A DNA stretch of 64,000 bases from Pomphorhynchus laevis (Eukaryota; Acanthocephala; Palaeacanthocephala; Echinorhynchida; Pomphorhynchidae). The notes under the pieces were generated by a model. It was not told where the DNA came from and made no database searches. It saw nothing but the letters and a program-made list of their open reading frames with translations. The position numbers and the translations under genes were made by a program. The DNA is taken from the NCBI GenBank assembly GCA_012934845.2, contig WNNJ02003437.1, positions 101,199 to 165,198 of the forward strand, given 5' to 3'. Shown here one piece after another: positions 42,386-54,229 of the stretch (position 1 is the stretch's first letter; each line of letters opens with the position of its first letter).

Positions 42386-45300
42386 TTAAGAGAATGTCAG
42401 CAACAAATCTAATATCACTAGTATATATCACAAATACCAGTCCTTCCACCTCCTTATCTCCACAAGCACGTCTCGACCACGATGTTTCTGCTTTCAGATC
42501 CATCATCTCGTCTTTTGTTCCTGCGGATAAACCATCCTTTTTCAACAACATATCTCCTGTCGAATTCATCCGCCTACACAAATCTTCTCAAAATAATCCT
42601 TCCCAGCCCCTCTCCTAAATTTTTTTCAAGCATCGCTCTCACGCGTCCTCTGTCCTCTACCAACGATTCAAACTTATTACATCTTAAGCCACTCGCATTT
42701 TCCCCAATTACACACCCTCCGAAATCGCTCAACTCTCATCTACCCGCATTAAAAAACGCCTTCGCGGGTAAAATGGCGAAACATCTCTCTCTATCCGAAA
42801 CATCCACGGTAATTTTCAAGTTGTCCACACCCGCCCAAAAATTCGATGGCGCTCCATCTCCCTTGTCTTCTCCACTAGCCCCTATCACCACACACGGTTT
42901 AGGCCTCGGTCTCCTCAACATTAGATCTATTCTAAATAAATCCAATCACATCCTCAACCTGTTCACCAAGCAATCCATCGATCTATTCTGCCTCACCGAA
43001 TCCTTGCACTACGATTCTGACGACCTCTCCATCCGCCGTTTGCTCTCTGCCGGTTGGTCACTAGTCGAATCCGCTCGCCTGCTCAGCAAATCCACTTCGA
43101 AATTCTCTAATTATGGCGGCATTGTCGCATTCGCCCGTTACCCCGCGTCTATTCGCAAAATCACTTCCCCTTACAGTTCTTGCTCTTTTGAACTGCTCAC
43201 TTGTCGTTCTTCTAACCTTATCACTCAAGATCTTGCCATTATATACCGTCCTGGTTCCTCAGCTCCTTCACCCCTATTTTTTAACAAACTCGCTGGCCTT
43301 ATGTCTCACTGTTCTTTGTGCTAAATCCCTTCAATCGGTCTTGACGACTTAAACATCCGCCTCGACCGCCCTTCTTCCACCGAGTCCATCCAGTTCATCA
43401 ACATTCTATCCAACTATAACTACAAACCCATCTCCACTGTCCCCACACATATCCTTAATGGGGCACTCGACATCATCGCTGTCCCCGACCATTTTGCTGC
43501 CTACACATCACTGTTCATTTTCGATTCTGGTCAATCTGATCACTTTCTCGTCACCCTTAATCTCACTCACAACCACACCCTCCTCACACACATACAATCC
43601 TACGTCGACCTTGGATAAATCTTGACCTCTCCCTTCTCCTCTCTGCCTTACTCAAATCGTCTCTATCCTATCCCACAATAACATATTGCTCTCCTCACGA
43701 TCTCACCTTTCTTTTCGACTCTAAACTCACATCCACTCTCGATCTTATCTTGCCCTTCAAGCGTCACCCACACCGTCGCTTGCTCCGTGCTCCATGGTTT
43801 GACATCCAATGACTACTCTCAAAGCGTCGACTTCGTCATGCTTATCGAGTATATCACCGCTCTCTCAGACGTAATTTCCGCTCGATCACTCCGTCTTTCC
43901 GTGATTCCTATGTTGCTCGTCACCGGTCTCATCTCAACCTACTACGTACCAAATGCAACTCTTTCTGGCAGCATAAAATCATCACATAATTCAACTCTAA
44001 GACTCTATGGCATACTTTTAACTCAATCATTGCTCGCTCTCTTCGCCTTGCAACATCAATCCCCATGATTATTCGTCATTTCTCCAGACCAAAATGTCCA
44101 CGTTACTCTCTCACACCCCGATCTCCATCCTATCCCACTCTGCCCCGCCTAGCCTCATCCTTCCGTGACTCTTTCATGTTCTCCCTGTCTCACCTTCCGA
44201 AGTCTCATCTGTTCTCATGTCCTTGCCCAGCAAAACCTCACATGCCGATCCCTGCCTGCCCACATACTTAAATCCATACGCTCATCGATATCCCTAGTTC
44301 TCACAACCTTGTTTTACTCGTCCATCCGCAGTCGTATCTTCCCTGCACACTGGAAATCCGCAATAGTTCGTCCACTGCTAAAGTAACAATCGCTCGACCC
44401 CTCCCTTCCTTCTAGCTATCGCCCCATTTCACTACTCCCTACTCTTTCTAAGCTCTTAGAACGCCTCATCTTAATACAGATCAACGCTTATCTCTCCTCA
44501 TCCAATCTGTACCCTCCTTTCCAATCCGCTTTTCGCTCTAATCACTCCACAGAAATCGCCTGCATGAAAGTTTACAACGACTAACTCATTTCTCGAGGCA
44601 AGGCTCTATATAGTATTCTCATCTCCCTCGACCTCTCATCCGCCTTCGACATTGTCGATGACTCCGTCCTCATTTCTCGCCTTCGTTATGATTTCTACTT
44701 TCTTCGTCCTCCGTAGAATGGTTTGCCTCATATCTATCCGACCGTTCCTTTCGCGTCTGTTTTAATTCATCATCCTCCCCTCCCATCCCTATTTTTTGCG
44801 GGGTCCCACAAGGTTCAGTCCTAGGTCCCCTGCTTTTCTCTCTTCTGCTTGGCGATCTCTCTCCGTTTATTAAATCTTTCTCCTTTAACGTCATGCAATA
44901 TGACAATTACATCCTCATCTATGTTCATGCACCCGCACTTTGCATACACGATATCGGCATTTCTGCCTCCAAGTGTATTTCTTTTATCCACGAACGTCTC
45001 TTTTATCTCCATATCGTTCTAAACCCCGACAAGTTTAAAATAATGTGGATCCTCCCCCGTAAACCAAGCATATCTCCTCCGCTGTATATTTTGCCTCATC
45101 GCTCATATCCATAGTACACAATCTCACTTTCTTAGGCTTCCATTTCGATGATCACCTTCCCTTAAACCCTTTGTCCGTTACAAGGGTTATCCGCCCCTTA
45201 TCGACTTCCGTTCTTGTATGTATCTTCTTTAATCGCTTCTCTTTCCTAAAATCGATTCCTGCCCCAGCCTTTTCGCAAATTCTCCAAAATCCATGATCCT

Positions 45301-45772
45301 ACCCCTACAACGCATAATCAACTCCGCCGATCGAGTGCTCTTTCGTCTCCGTCGCTTCGACCACACATCCACATACCTTGCCCAACTCTCCTGGCCCACC
45401 ATCCACATCCGCATCAAACTCCGCCTTCTCGTAACTTTTCGTATCATCGCTGTCAGCTCCCCATCGTTCATCAACCTTCCTTTCTTGGACGACACTCGCC
45501 CCACATCGCTATCACTGCGTTCCCGTCATACCCTCTTACTCCACATTCCCAATTACTCCAACAACTTCGGTCTTCGATCCTTCCTCGTTGCCGCCTCACT
45601 CGCCTGGAATCAACTCCCTCTCGACGTCCGCCGCGCTTCCTCCTTTATCACATTCAAATACCTCCTCCGTTCCCATCTTCTCGACACGTAATTAACATTT
45701 TTTTTTGTTGTGGTCATGTAAGCGTGCGCTGGCACGCATTTGCCACGTTAAAATAAATCTTTTAAAAAAATC
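42386..45772 (+). mobile_element. LINE family A copy A3 with altered RT box
   Basis: It starts inside ORF1 (ARLDHDVSAFRSIISSFVPA) and then reads the endonuclease (42482-43324: GLLNIRSILNKSNHILNLFT, SIDLFCLTESLHYDSDDLSI, AIIYRPGSSAPSP), RT (44165-45114) and the C-terminus (45293-45691, SADRVLFRLRRFDHTSTYLA). The RT catalytic box reads MQYDNYILIY instead of MQYADDILIY. A 3' hairpin GCGTGC-GCTG-GCACGC (45722-45737) precedes GCATTTGCCACGTTAAAAT. Many stops. It is inserted into a family-E LINE. Confidence 0.88.
45722..45737 (+). other. 3' terminal hairpin of LINE family A
   Basis: GCGTGC-GCTG-GCACGC, a 6-bp perfect stem. Equivalent stems sit at the ends of A1 (with a G-T pair), A4 and A6. Probable RT recognition element. 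Confidence 0.75.
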
Positions 45773-45774
45773 TA

Positions 45775-46100
45775 AGGCAAACTATCGCATGTAAGGATTA
45801 ACGCATTCGCAGAACGACTTTCGCAGGCGAAGTTTAAACCGGGCAATAAAATTAAATGTTCCCTGGACTTTGCGTGTGCGAATGGTGCATCCACGTGGTT
45901 AAGTGCGATGTCAACTGAGCATAACAACTACGGTATCACACCAAACGAATTTCGTGATGAACTTGCAACACGATACGCGTGGGATCCTTCAGATATACCA
46001 GCACGATGTGTATGCAATGATGTTTCAAACCTTTAACATCTTCTGCATCTTTCTCATCATCGGGTCCCCCCCCACGTCTTTCGACGCAGTAATTAATAAT
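45775..46100 (+). mobile_element. LINE family E, pre-nuclease piece (right of A3)
   Basis: The frame reads RINAFAERLSQAKFKPGNKI, CSLDFACANGASTWLSAMST, YGITPNEFRDELATRYAWDP and SDIPARCVCND, the GASTWL...EFRDAL..RYGW.P..LP..C.CG segment that lies between the KWT block and the FFDV nuclease in this family. With 41990-42385 it shows that A3 split one family-E copy. It ends near 46090 in a C run. Confidence 0.65.
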
Positions 46101-46399
46101 CACTACGTAGTAATTAATTAATAATAATTAATAATATATTAATAATAATGAAATGACAAATAAATAACAGACTTCAAAATACAAATTCTAAAAAAAATTA
46201 AAAATTTAAATAAAAGTCAAGAGTCTTCATTACGTTCTACAATAATGATATATAAATAAAGATATATACCATATTGTTCTACAATAATGATATATACGTT
46301 TATAAAAATGATATATAAAGTTATTGTTACTTTACTAACTTCTTGACTGTTTTAGATTAGTGAATAAAAGTTTTTCTTATCGGTTTCTGTCTCAATTTT
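46101..46399. other. AT-rich stretch before the Ty3/gypsy fossil
   Basis: No gene. ATAATGATATATA words recur. It may include decayed terminal sequence of the following element, but no repeat partner was found. Confidence 0.4.
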
Positions 46400-47955
46400 A
46401 TTCACAAATTGTTGACTTATGGATGCTCTCTTTAAACCCGACATTTCGAAACTGACGCCTGACTTAATCGATGTAGAGCGGGAATGGAGACATTAGCAAT
46501 ATCGTTTCAACGTTTTCTGTAATCGCATGAAATTGGATACCGATCAAGAAAAACTCGATCTACTGAAGATTTCCGTATCCGCACTATTATTCGATAAAAT
46601 CTACGAATGCACTACATTTGAGGCTGCCAACCAAGCGCTTGAGGATACATTTGTCAAAACAGTTAATGCTGTATACAGGCGCCATCTACTATGCACTCTC
46701 AAACAAACAGCTGATTAGACAACAACTCAATATATCAAAGTTCTCGAAACACTTGCTCGCCAATACCTTTTTCAAAACATGACAGCATCTGAGCTCCGTG
46801 ACATTCTAGTGTGCGACTCATTCATTGCAGGTGTGCAATCTAACGAAATTCGGCAGCGTATACCCGAAACAGACGGGATCGACAAAGAAAAGGTTTTCCG
46901 AATCGCCCGAACTATAGAGTCAGCCCAAGTGCAAGTGAGCGCCTACCACCACCAACCTGAATGCCAAGTAAATGCGGTTTCGAAAGGTGCGACGCTGCTC
47001 GTGCCGATTCAGAAAGGTCCGAAGAGGACGTCTTAGCGGCTATCCGTCCCAAATACAAAAATCAGTGTTTTTTTTCTGCGGAGGCAGAAGACATGAGCGT
47101 TACAATTGCCCGGGCCGTAACGCTGAATGTACGTATTGCAATAAGCGGGGGGGGGCATTACACGAATGTTTGCCAATCCAATTTGAGTCGACAATCAAGT
47201 TCGAAATATTCACGTCGTAATACGTACTCCGATTCTTTTAATGTCGAGTCTTCTAATTGCGCACACATCCTTAACGCATGCAGCATACCACTGCACTTGA
47301 AGTTGAATAGCTTCGTGATCGATGTGTCTGCAAGCGGACATACTATAAAGACGTTAATGGATACAGGCAGCGCTTCTAACTTCATTGACCCTCCTAGAGT
47401 ACGAAAAATGTCACTGAATACCGAAGCCTGTTTGGTAAAATTGTCTATGGCCAATTCAGCTTACAGTTCAGCCTGCAATAAGAGATGTTCCGCCACAATC
47501 TCATACCGAGATAAAGAGTACGAAGATGTACCGTTCGTCTTTATGCCAAAACTCTGCTGTCCAATCATTTTCGGCCATCCTTTCATAAATCTTCATTCCT
47601 GAATATCAATCAAACTGTTGAGTCATGTCAGCAAGCAACAACTTATTATTGGACAATTTTCGTGCATTGATCTACATGCTCCCTCTTTACTTCCGGATGA
47701 CCATAAGAGATGGAAGTCTACCGCTACTCCTTCTCGCCGTCATACCCGAGAAGACGACCGTTTATCGATTCTGAAATCAAACGATTGCTCGATGATAAGT
47801 TAATTGAACCTTGTCATTCGGCCTGGCTGGAACAAGTATTGGTAGTACACAAAGATGGTAAACAACGCCTTGTCGTCGACTACGCACAAACAGTAAATAT
47901 GCTCACAGTCCTTGGACGAGCTGATTACCAGAGTGACATAGACGACGAATAATAC
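46400..47955 (+). mobile_element. Ty3/gypsy LTR retroelement fossil (partial)
   Basis: Gag-type capsid region, zinc-knuckle region, retropepsin-like protease and the beginning of reverse transcriptase follow one another on the plus strand, in the order usual for Ty3/gypsy elements. RNase H, integrase and terminal repeats are not seen. It is broken, with at least four interruptions, and truncated on the right where a LINE family A copy starts. An old, inactive copy. Confidence 0.82.
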
Positions 47956-47979
47956 AATAATTTTTATTTAAATAAATAG

Positions 47980-49535
47980 TAAGATCGTCGGAGTCAGAGT
48001 GCCAGAATACGGTAATGCAGAGAATATCGATGGATAATTGATAGACGATATCAAGGAGCATATCAGCTTTATGAAGAATGGAGCGAGTGTTGAATTAGAC
48101 TAAGACAAAAAGTATGCTCAGAAGCGAGATCGACTAGCGAAGAAGACAAGGGGGAAAGATGGGACACCATCGAATTTTTAAACTTATGTGTACAACGTGA
48201 AAATTTCTGTTGATTTGACGTTTTGATAACGATGACTTGCCGTTTGTTTCACGTCGATGTTTCTCAATGCGAGCTAAATTGAGCTGGGCAATATCAGAAG
48301 GAGAGTGGTCAGAAAAGGGACGACAAGTAGACGAAGTGGTAAGAAGTTTAAAACGTTGCGAGAGTACCAAGGATGCATGTGAACTATGTCGAAAAACGAT
48401 TTTTAGGAATTGAGGACTGAGATGATTGGATTTAGTGGATTTGTTTAAACGGATCAAAGATACAGGAGCGATATTATTGAAGAGGGATGTATTATTATCA
48501 GGAAGAATGGTTGCTAGGATAGACCTGAAAGCAGATACATCATCATCGAGGCGACATTGAGGAGAAGCAGATTCGGAAACCTTTAAATTAGATATGATAA
48601 TGCATCAATCGCGCGAAGGAAAACGATTACGTAGTGGTGGACGGACAGACCTGGTAGTAGTAGAGGCAGAAGAGCAGATAAACGTGGGAATGACAGCGGT
48701 GCTAAGTGAAGATTTAAGATAGTTTGGAGCATGTGTGACAGGAGTGGAGTGTTTAATCGGTTGATCGGAAATGTTACTGGAGATGATTTTGACGGAAGGA
48801 TGTAAATTATTGATAGGTGATACGGTTGGAGCATGTGTGACAGAAGTGGATTGTTGAATAGGTTGAACGGAGATATTACTGGAGATGATTTTGACGTAAG
48901 GATGTAAATTATTGACAAGTGATACGGTAGAGGTAGAGTAAGAAGTACGTGAAGAGAAGAAAGAAGTATGAGATGTATTTAGATACAGGGATGAATAGCA
49001 AAAATGAGGTACGAGACGAAGGCCTTTACTGTTTGCATTGTTAGGAAGATGAAGATTAAGGGAAGTTTTATCCGTAGTTAAAGGAGGAGTGTGTGTGAGA
49101 GAAGTTTCAAGAACGGGTTTCATAGATGACGATGGGGGTAGTAAGCAAACGGATGATGACGATAGATTGGAAGATATGTTGTCGTTTGTTGATGTTCCAT
49201 GTATAACAGCAGTCTGAGTCGACTGAGAGATATCATCAAGTTTATTTATTGAGCACAAATCTGTTTTGTTAGCGTTCAGAACGTCTCCACCGTTTGAGTG
49301 GTCATTCTTCATTAGCTTACCTACGAGGGCAGCACAACAGAAGCCGCAGAGGAAATTCCGATTTGAAACGTTGTCCTCGTCAGTGAAAGGAATGGCAGCA
49401 TGAGTCGAAACATTGCAGTTCTTGTTGTCGCATCCAATTTGCTTTTCGATGTAAGCTTCCCTGACGGACTTGAGTTGATTGCCGACATTTTTAGTTAGCT
49501 TTCTCTTTGCCATAATAAAATGTTAATTAAAAAAA
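47980..49535 (-). mobile_element. LINE family A-related copy A5, 5' part
   Basis: ORF1 starts at 49513 and the element runs down to the first part of the endonuclease (about 47985-48110), where it stops beside the Ty3/gypsy fossil. It is a sister subfamily of A4: similar in layout and in the ORF1 C-terminal domain, but different at the N-terminus. Its start abuts the 3' tail of A4 with only about 25 bases between, so the two lie head to tail. Confidence 0.8.
48605..49513 (-). CDS. ORF1 N-terminal part of LINE A5
   Basis: 302 open codons, MAKRKLTKNVGNQLKSVREA. A PHD/zinc-like cluster (IGCDNKNCNVSTHA...FLCGFCCAAL) near residues 30-75 is followed by a long Ser/Thr/Pro-rich region with a duplicated block: LVNNLHPYVKIISSNISVQP and PINNLHPSVKIISSNISDQP. 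It ends PPLRNRFPSRD at a stop; the RRM-like C-terminal domain (48457-48134) follows in another frame. The zinc cluster plus RRM-like layout equals A4 ORF1. Confidence 0.72.
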   Translation of the reverse strand: MAKRKLTKNVGNQLKSVREAYIEKQIGCDNKNCNVSTHAAIPFTDEDNVSNRNFLCGFCCAALVGKLMKNDHSNGGDVLNANKTDLCSINKLDDISQSTQTAVIHGTSTNDNISSNLSSSSVCLLPPSSSMKPVLETSLTHTPPLTTDKTSLNLHLPNNANSKGLRLVPHFCYSSLYLNTSHTSFFSSRTSYSTSTVSLVNNLHPYVKIISSNISVQPIQQSTSVTHAPTVSPINNLHPSVKIISSNISDQPIKHSTPVTHAPNYLKSSLSTAVIPTFICSSASTTTRSVRPPLRNRFPSRD

Positions 49536-49607
49536 AAGATTTATTTTAACGTGGCAAATGCGTGTCAGCGCACGCTTACATGACCACAACAAAAACAAAA
49601 CTGTGAA

Positions 49608-52505
49608 TCAGGCGTCGAGAAGGTGTGAACGGAGGAGGTGTTTGAATGTGATAAAAGAGGGAGCGCGGCGGACGTCGAGAGGGAGTTGATTCCAGGCGAG
49701 TGAGGCGGCGACGAGGAAGGATCGGAGACCGTAGTTGTTGGAGTAATTAGGAACGTGGAGTAAGAGGGTATGACAGGAACGAAGCGATAGCGAGGTGGGG
49801 CGAGTATCGTCTAAGAAAGGAAGGTTGATGAACGATGGGGAGCCGACAGCGATGAGACGAAAAGTAATGAGAAGAAGGCGGAGTTTGATGCGGATGTGGA
49901 TGGTGGGCCAGGAGAGTTGGGCAAAATATGTGGATGTGTGGTCGAAGCGACGGAGGCGAAAGAGCACTCGAACGGCGGTGTTGATTATTCGTTGTAGGGG
50001 TAGGATGATGGATTTTGGAGAATTGGCGAAAAGGCTAAGGCAGTAATCGATTTTAGGGAAAAGAAGCGATGAAAGAAGAGACATACAAGAACGGAAGTCG
50101 ATAAGGGGGCGGATACGGCGGATGTCACGAAGAATTAAGTTAGACTAGCGGACCTTGTCACGGACGAAGGGTTTAAGGGAAAGGTGATCATCGAAATGGA
50201 AGCCTAAGAAAGTGAGATTGTGGACTACAGGGATGATCGATGAGGCAAAAGATACAATGGGATGAGATATGCTTGGTTTACGGGGAAGGATCCACATTAT
50301 TTTGGACTTTTCGGCGTTTAGAACGAGATGGAGATTGGAGAGACGCTTGTAGATAGAAGAGAGACAGTTGGAGGCAGAAATGGCGATGTCGTGTATGCGA
50401 TGTGCGGGTGCATGAGCATAGATTAGAATGTCATCGGCGTATTGCATGACGTTAAAGGAGTAAGGTTTGATAAATGGAGAGAGATCGCCAAGCAAAAGAG
50501 AGAAAAGCAGGGGACCTAGGACTGAACCTTGTGGAACCCCGCAAAAAATAGGGATGGGAGGGGAGGATGATGAATTAGAACAGACGCGAAAGGAACGGTC
50601 GGATAGATATGAGGCGAACCAAGCTACGGAGGAGGAAGAAAAGCCGTAATCATAACGAAGGCGAGAAAGGAGGACGGAGTGGTCGACAATGTCGAATGCG
50701 GAGGAGAGGTCCAGGGAGATGAGAACACTATATAGAGCCTTGTCTCGAGAAATGAGTAAGTCGTTGTACACTTTTATGCATGCGATTTCTGTCGAGTGAT
50801 TAGAGCGGAAAGCGGATTGGAAAGGAGGGTACAGATTGGATGAGGAGAGATAAGCGTTGATTTGTATTAAGATGAGGCGTTCTAAGAGCTTAGAAAGAGT
50901 AGGGAGTAGTGAAATGGGGCGATAGCTAGAAGGAAGGGAGGGGTCGAGCGATTGTTTCTTAAGGAGGGGACGAACGATTGCGGATTTCCAGTGTGAAGGG
51001 AATATACGACTGCGGATGGATGAGTTAAACAAGGTTGTGAGAACTAGGGATATCGATGAGCGTATGGATTTAAGTATGTGGGCAGGCAGGGATCGGCATG
51101 TGAGGTTTTGCTGGGCAAGGACATGAGAACAGATGAGACTTCGGAAGGTGAGACAGGGAGAACATGAAAGAGTCACGGAAGGATGAGGCTAGGCGGGGCA
51201 GAGTGGGATAGGATGGAGACCGGGGTGTGAGAGAGCAACGTGGATACTTTGGTCTGGAGAAATGACGAATAATCATGGGGATTGATGTTGCAAAGGCGTA
51301 GAGGAACGAGCCAGGATTGAGTTAAAAGTATGCCAGAGAGTCTTAGAGTTGAATGAAGTGATTATTTTATGCTGCCAGAAGGAGTTGCATTTGGTACGTA
51401 GTAGGTTGAGATGAGACCGGCGAAGAGCAAGATAGGAATCACGGAAAGACGGAGTGATCGAGCGGAAATCGCGTCTGAGAGAGCGGTGATAGACTCGAAA
51501 AGCATGGCGGAGTCGACGCTTTGAGAGTAGGCATTGGATGTCAAACCATGGGGCACGGTGCAAGCGACGGTGTGGGTGAGACTTGAAGGGCAAGAGAATA
51601 TCGAGAGTGGATGTGAGTTCAGAGTCGAAAAGAAAGGCGAGATCGTGAGGAGATGAATATGTTATTGTGGGTAATGATAGAGACGATTTGAGTAAGGCAG
51701 AGCGGAGAAGGGAAAGGTCAAGATTTCTCCAAGGGCGACGTAGGATTGTAGGTGTGTGAGGAGGGGTGTGGTTGCGAGCGAGATCAAGGGTGATAAGAAA
51801 GTGATCGGATAGACCAGGATCAGAGATGGACAGTGAGGTGTGGGCAGCAAAATGATCGGGGACAGCGATGATGTCGAGTGCCCCGCCAAGTATATGTGTG
51901 GGGGCAGTGGAGATTAGTTTGTAATTGTAGTTGGATAGAATGTTGATGAAGCGGATGGAATCTGTGGAAGAGGGGCGGTCTAGGCGGATATTGAAGTCGC
52001 CTAGAACGAGTGAAGGGATTGAGGACAAAGAACAATGAGAAAGGAGGTCAGCGAGTTCGGTAAAAAATAAGGCTGTAGGAGCTGATGAACCAGGACGGTA
52101 TACAATGGCGAGATCTAGAGTGATCGGGTTAGAATAACGACAAGTGAGCAATTCAAAAGAGCAAGGACTGAAAGGGGGATTGATTTTGCGAAGAGACGCT
52201 GGGTGACGCGCGAATGCGACGATGCCGCCATGATTAGAGGATTTAGAAGGGCATGAGCTGAGGGGGCGGGCGGATTCGACTAGGGAGCAACCGGCAGAGA
52301 GCAGACGGCGAATGGAGAGGTCGTCGGAATCTGAGTGCCAGGATTCGGTGAGGCAGAAGAGATCGATGGATTGCTTGGTGAATAGGTTGAGGATAAGATC
52401 GGATTTATTGAGAATAGATCTAGTGTTGAGGAGACCGAGGCGGAAACCGTGTGCTGTGGCGAAAGAGACTAGTGGAGAAGACACATAGGAGAGATGGAGC
52501 GCCAT
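49608..52505 (-). pseudogene. LINE A4 ORF2 (APE endonuclease and RT), few breaks
   Basis: Open pieces: 52505-51273 (410 codons), 51276-51070, 51176-50145 (343 codons) and 50084-49608. Endonuclease: LLNTRSILNKSDLILNLFTK, LFCLTESWHSDSDD, GGIVAFARHP, IVYRPGSSAPT, LVLGDFNIRLDRPS, THILGGALDIIA and [83 protein letters not shown] and MQYADDILIYAHAPAHRIHD (intact DD). Two frameshifts (near 51270 and 51170) and a stop near 50145 break it. Translation probably starts at the ORF1 overlap. Confidence 0.88.
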
Positions 52506-53884
52506 CGAATTTTTGGACGGGTGTGGACAATTTGAAAATTTCCGTCTATGTTTCGGATGGCGAGTGAAGTTTCGCCGTTTTCCTCGCGACGACGTTTTTC
52601 GATGCGGGCTGAAGAGATTTGAGCGATTTCGGAAGGGGCGCGATCGGGGAAAATTCGAGTGGTTGAAGATGACATGAGTTTGAATCGTTGAGAGAGGACA
52701 GAAGACGCGTGAGAGCGATGCTTGAAAACAATTTTTAGGAGAGGGGGCTGGGAAGGATTAGATTGAGAAGATTTGTTTAGACGGATGAATGCGACTGGAG
52801 AAATGTCCTTGAAAAAGGATGGTTTATCCGCAGGAACAATAGACGAGAGGATGGATCTGAAGGCGGAAACATCGTGGTCCAGACGTGCTTGTGGAGATAA
52901 GGAGTTAGAAGGCGTGATATTAGTAACAATGACGCAACGATCGCGAGAAGCAAAGCGCTTCCGTAAAGGAGGACGACTGACGTGAGTAGGTGAGATCACG
53001 ATAGAAGAGCTGGCAGTTGATGATTTGGAGGGATTTGGTTTGACGACGGGAGACATAGAGGATAATGATAATAAAGCGGGTGGCAAGCGATGTGAGGAAA
53101 GGTTATGAGTGGAAGGATAGTGGAGGCTGGTGGAGGTGATTTTGATTGATGGATGCAAGTTATTGAGAAACGAGACAGGAAGGACGGGATGTGGGGTGTC
53201 GGGGAGTGAACATACATTAGTTGTAACAATTTGCGGCTCCGTCACTGTATCGGTAGATTTATCATAAACTTGACAAAATCCATCTTGCTGCGATACAATT
53301 TGCGGCTCCTTCAGATTATCTGATAATGGATTATCTGATGATGACGTAGAAACGCAATGAGGGGTAGAAATGTAAGGTGATTTATCTGATACGACAAAAG
53401 AAATACTGGGTTGCAAATGGTCAATGACAGTAACATCAGAAGATTGAGCTGATTGATTGGGCAAAATTGAAGGATGTATAGTAATACCTGTAGAAGAGAT
53501 GGGAGATTTGGCATTCTTAGAGGCAATCGAATGCGGGAGAATTGGGCATCGAGGTTGAGACTTATTACAATACGAAGAGGCATGTGTGGACATCGCTGCA
53601 TTGCCAGATAGTTTCAATATATTTGTCTTGAGACTCTCTATTTCACTCTTCATCGTATTTATCATCTTAGCCGAACAGTAGCCACAGTAGAATTCGTTGT
53701 CTGCAAGGCAAGATGCCTGGGATTCTGAAGTCCAAATACTTACCCACGTGTGACAATCATTGTTTGAGCAAAGGACTTGTTGTTCAGATCCATTGGAAAC
53801 ATCTCTAACATCGGTGTTGGACGCAACATGGTTGGGAACTTGAGACTTTTGTTTTTTCCGACCCATTTGTATATAGTCATACAA
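52469..53884 (-). CDS. LINE A4 ORF1 (zinc plus RRM-like protein)
   Basis: An intact 471-codon ORF. It starts MYDYIQMGRKKQKSQ; the second Met (MGRKKQ) may be the true start. Residues about 37-75 form a PHD-like zinc cluster: VLCSNNDCHTWVSI...EFYCGYCSAKM, then a coiled-coil-like MKSEIESLKTNILKLS. A Ser/Pro-rich middle follows, then the conserved C-terminal block CVIVTNITPSNSLSPQARLD to IRWRSISPMC, which looks like an RNA-recognition fold followed by a basic helix. Presumed to bind the LINE RNA. Its stop overlaps the ORF2 start by 37 bases. Confidence 0.85.
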   Translation of the reverse strand: MYDYIQMGRKKQKSQVPNHVASNTDVRDVSNGSEQQVLCSNNDCHTWVSIWTSESQASCLADNEFYCGYCSAKMINTMKSEIESLKTNILKLSGNAAMSTHASSYCNKSQPRCPILPHSIASKNAKSPISSTGITIHPSILPNQSAQSSDVTVIDHLQPSISFVVSDKSPYISTPHCVSTSSSDNPLSDNLKEPQIVSQQDGFCQVYDKSTDTVTEPQIVTTNVCSLPDTPHPVLPVSFLNNLHPSIKITSTSLHYPSTHNLSSHRLPPALLSLSSMSPVVKPNPSKSSTASSSIVISPTHVSRPPLRKRFASRDRCVIVTNITPSNSLSPQARLDHDVSAFRSILSSIVPADKPSFFKDISPVAFIRLNKSSQSNPSQPPLLKIVFKHRSHASSVLSQRFKLMSSSTTRIFPDRAPSEIAQISSARIEKRRREENGETSLAIRNIDGNFQIVHTRPKIRWRSISPMCLLH

Positions 53885-54229
53885 GAATGTTTAAACTCCG
53901 TTAGTCTGCAAGTCGTTAGTTGTAAGTAGTCGTTAGTTGTAAGTAGCGAGCGGATGTCGTCGATGGTTGTCGATGGTTGTCGATGATTGTCAAGCGGATT
54001 GTTGTCGATGGTTGTCGTTAGTTGTCGTCGAAGGTTGTCGTTGGTTGTCGTCGAAGATTGTAGTTTGATTGTTTTACAATCTTGGTGGACAAGATTTTCC
54101 GGTGGACAAGATAATCTCGGTGGAACTGAAATCTTGAACTGAAATCTGGAACTGAAACCTGGAACGCAAATTGTAAGATGTTGTAATCAAGAAAATTTTA
54201 ACATGGATTTAGACCGAAATAAGAGCTAG

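Larger units (their letters stand above)
49536..54180 (-). mobile_element. LINE family A, full-length copy A4
   Basis: The youngest-looking LINE of the window. Its 5' UTR (54180-53885) has short CGACAACCAT-type repeats, ORF1 is intact (53884-52469), ORF2 starts at 52505 overlapping ORF1, and the RT and C-terminal domain run to 49608. The 3' end carries the family hairpin (GCGTGC-GCTG-ACACGC on the minus strand) and CACGTTAAAATAAATC. ORF2 has only about three breaks. The reading and target-binding parts are those of CR1/L2-type LINEs. Confidence 0.9.

Noticed and set aside
49795-50046. Plus-strand Arg/Met-rich ORFs over LINE A copies (also 45229 minus, 61230 plus)
   Set aside because: Antisense shadows of the LINE C-terminal domain, repeated in every copy.
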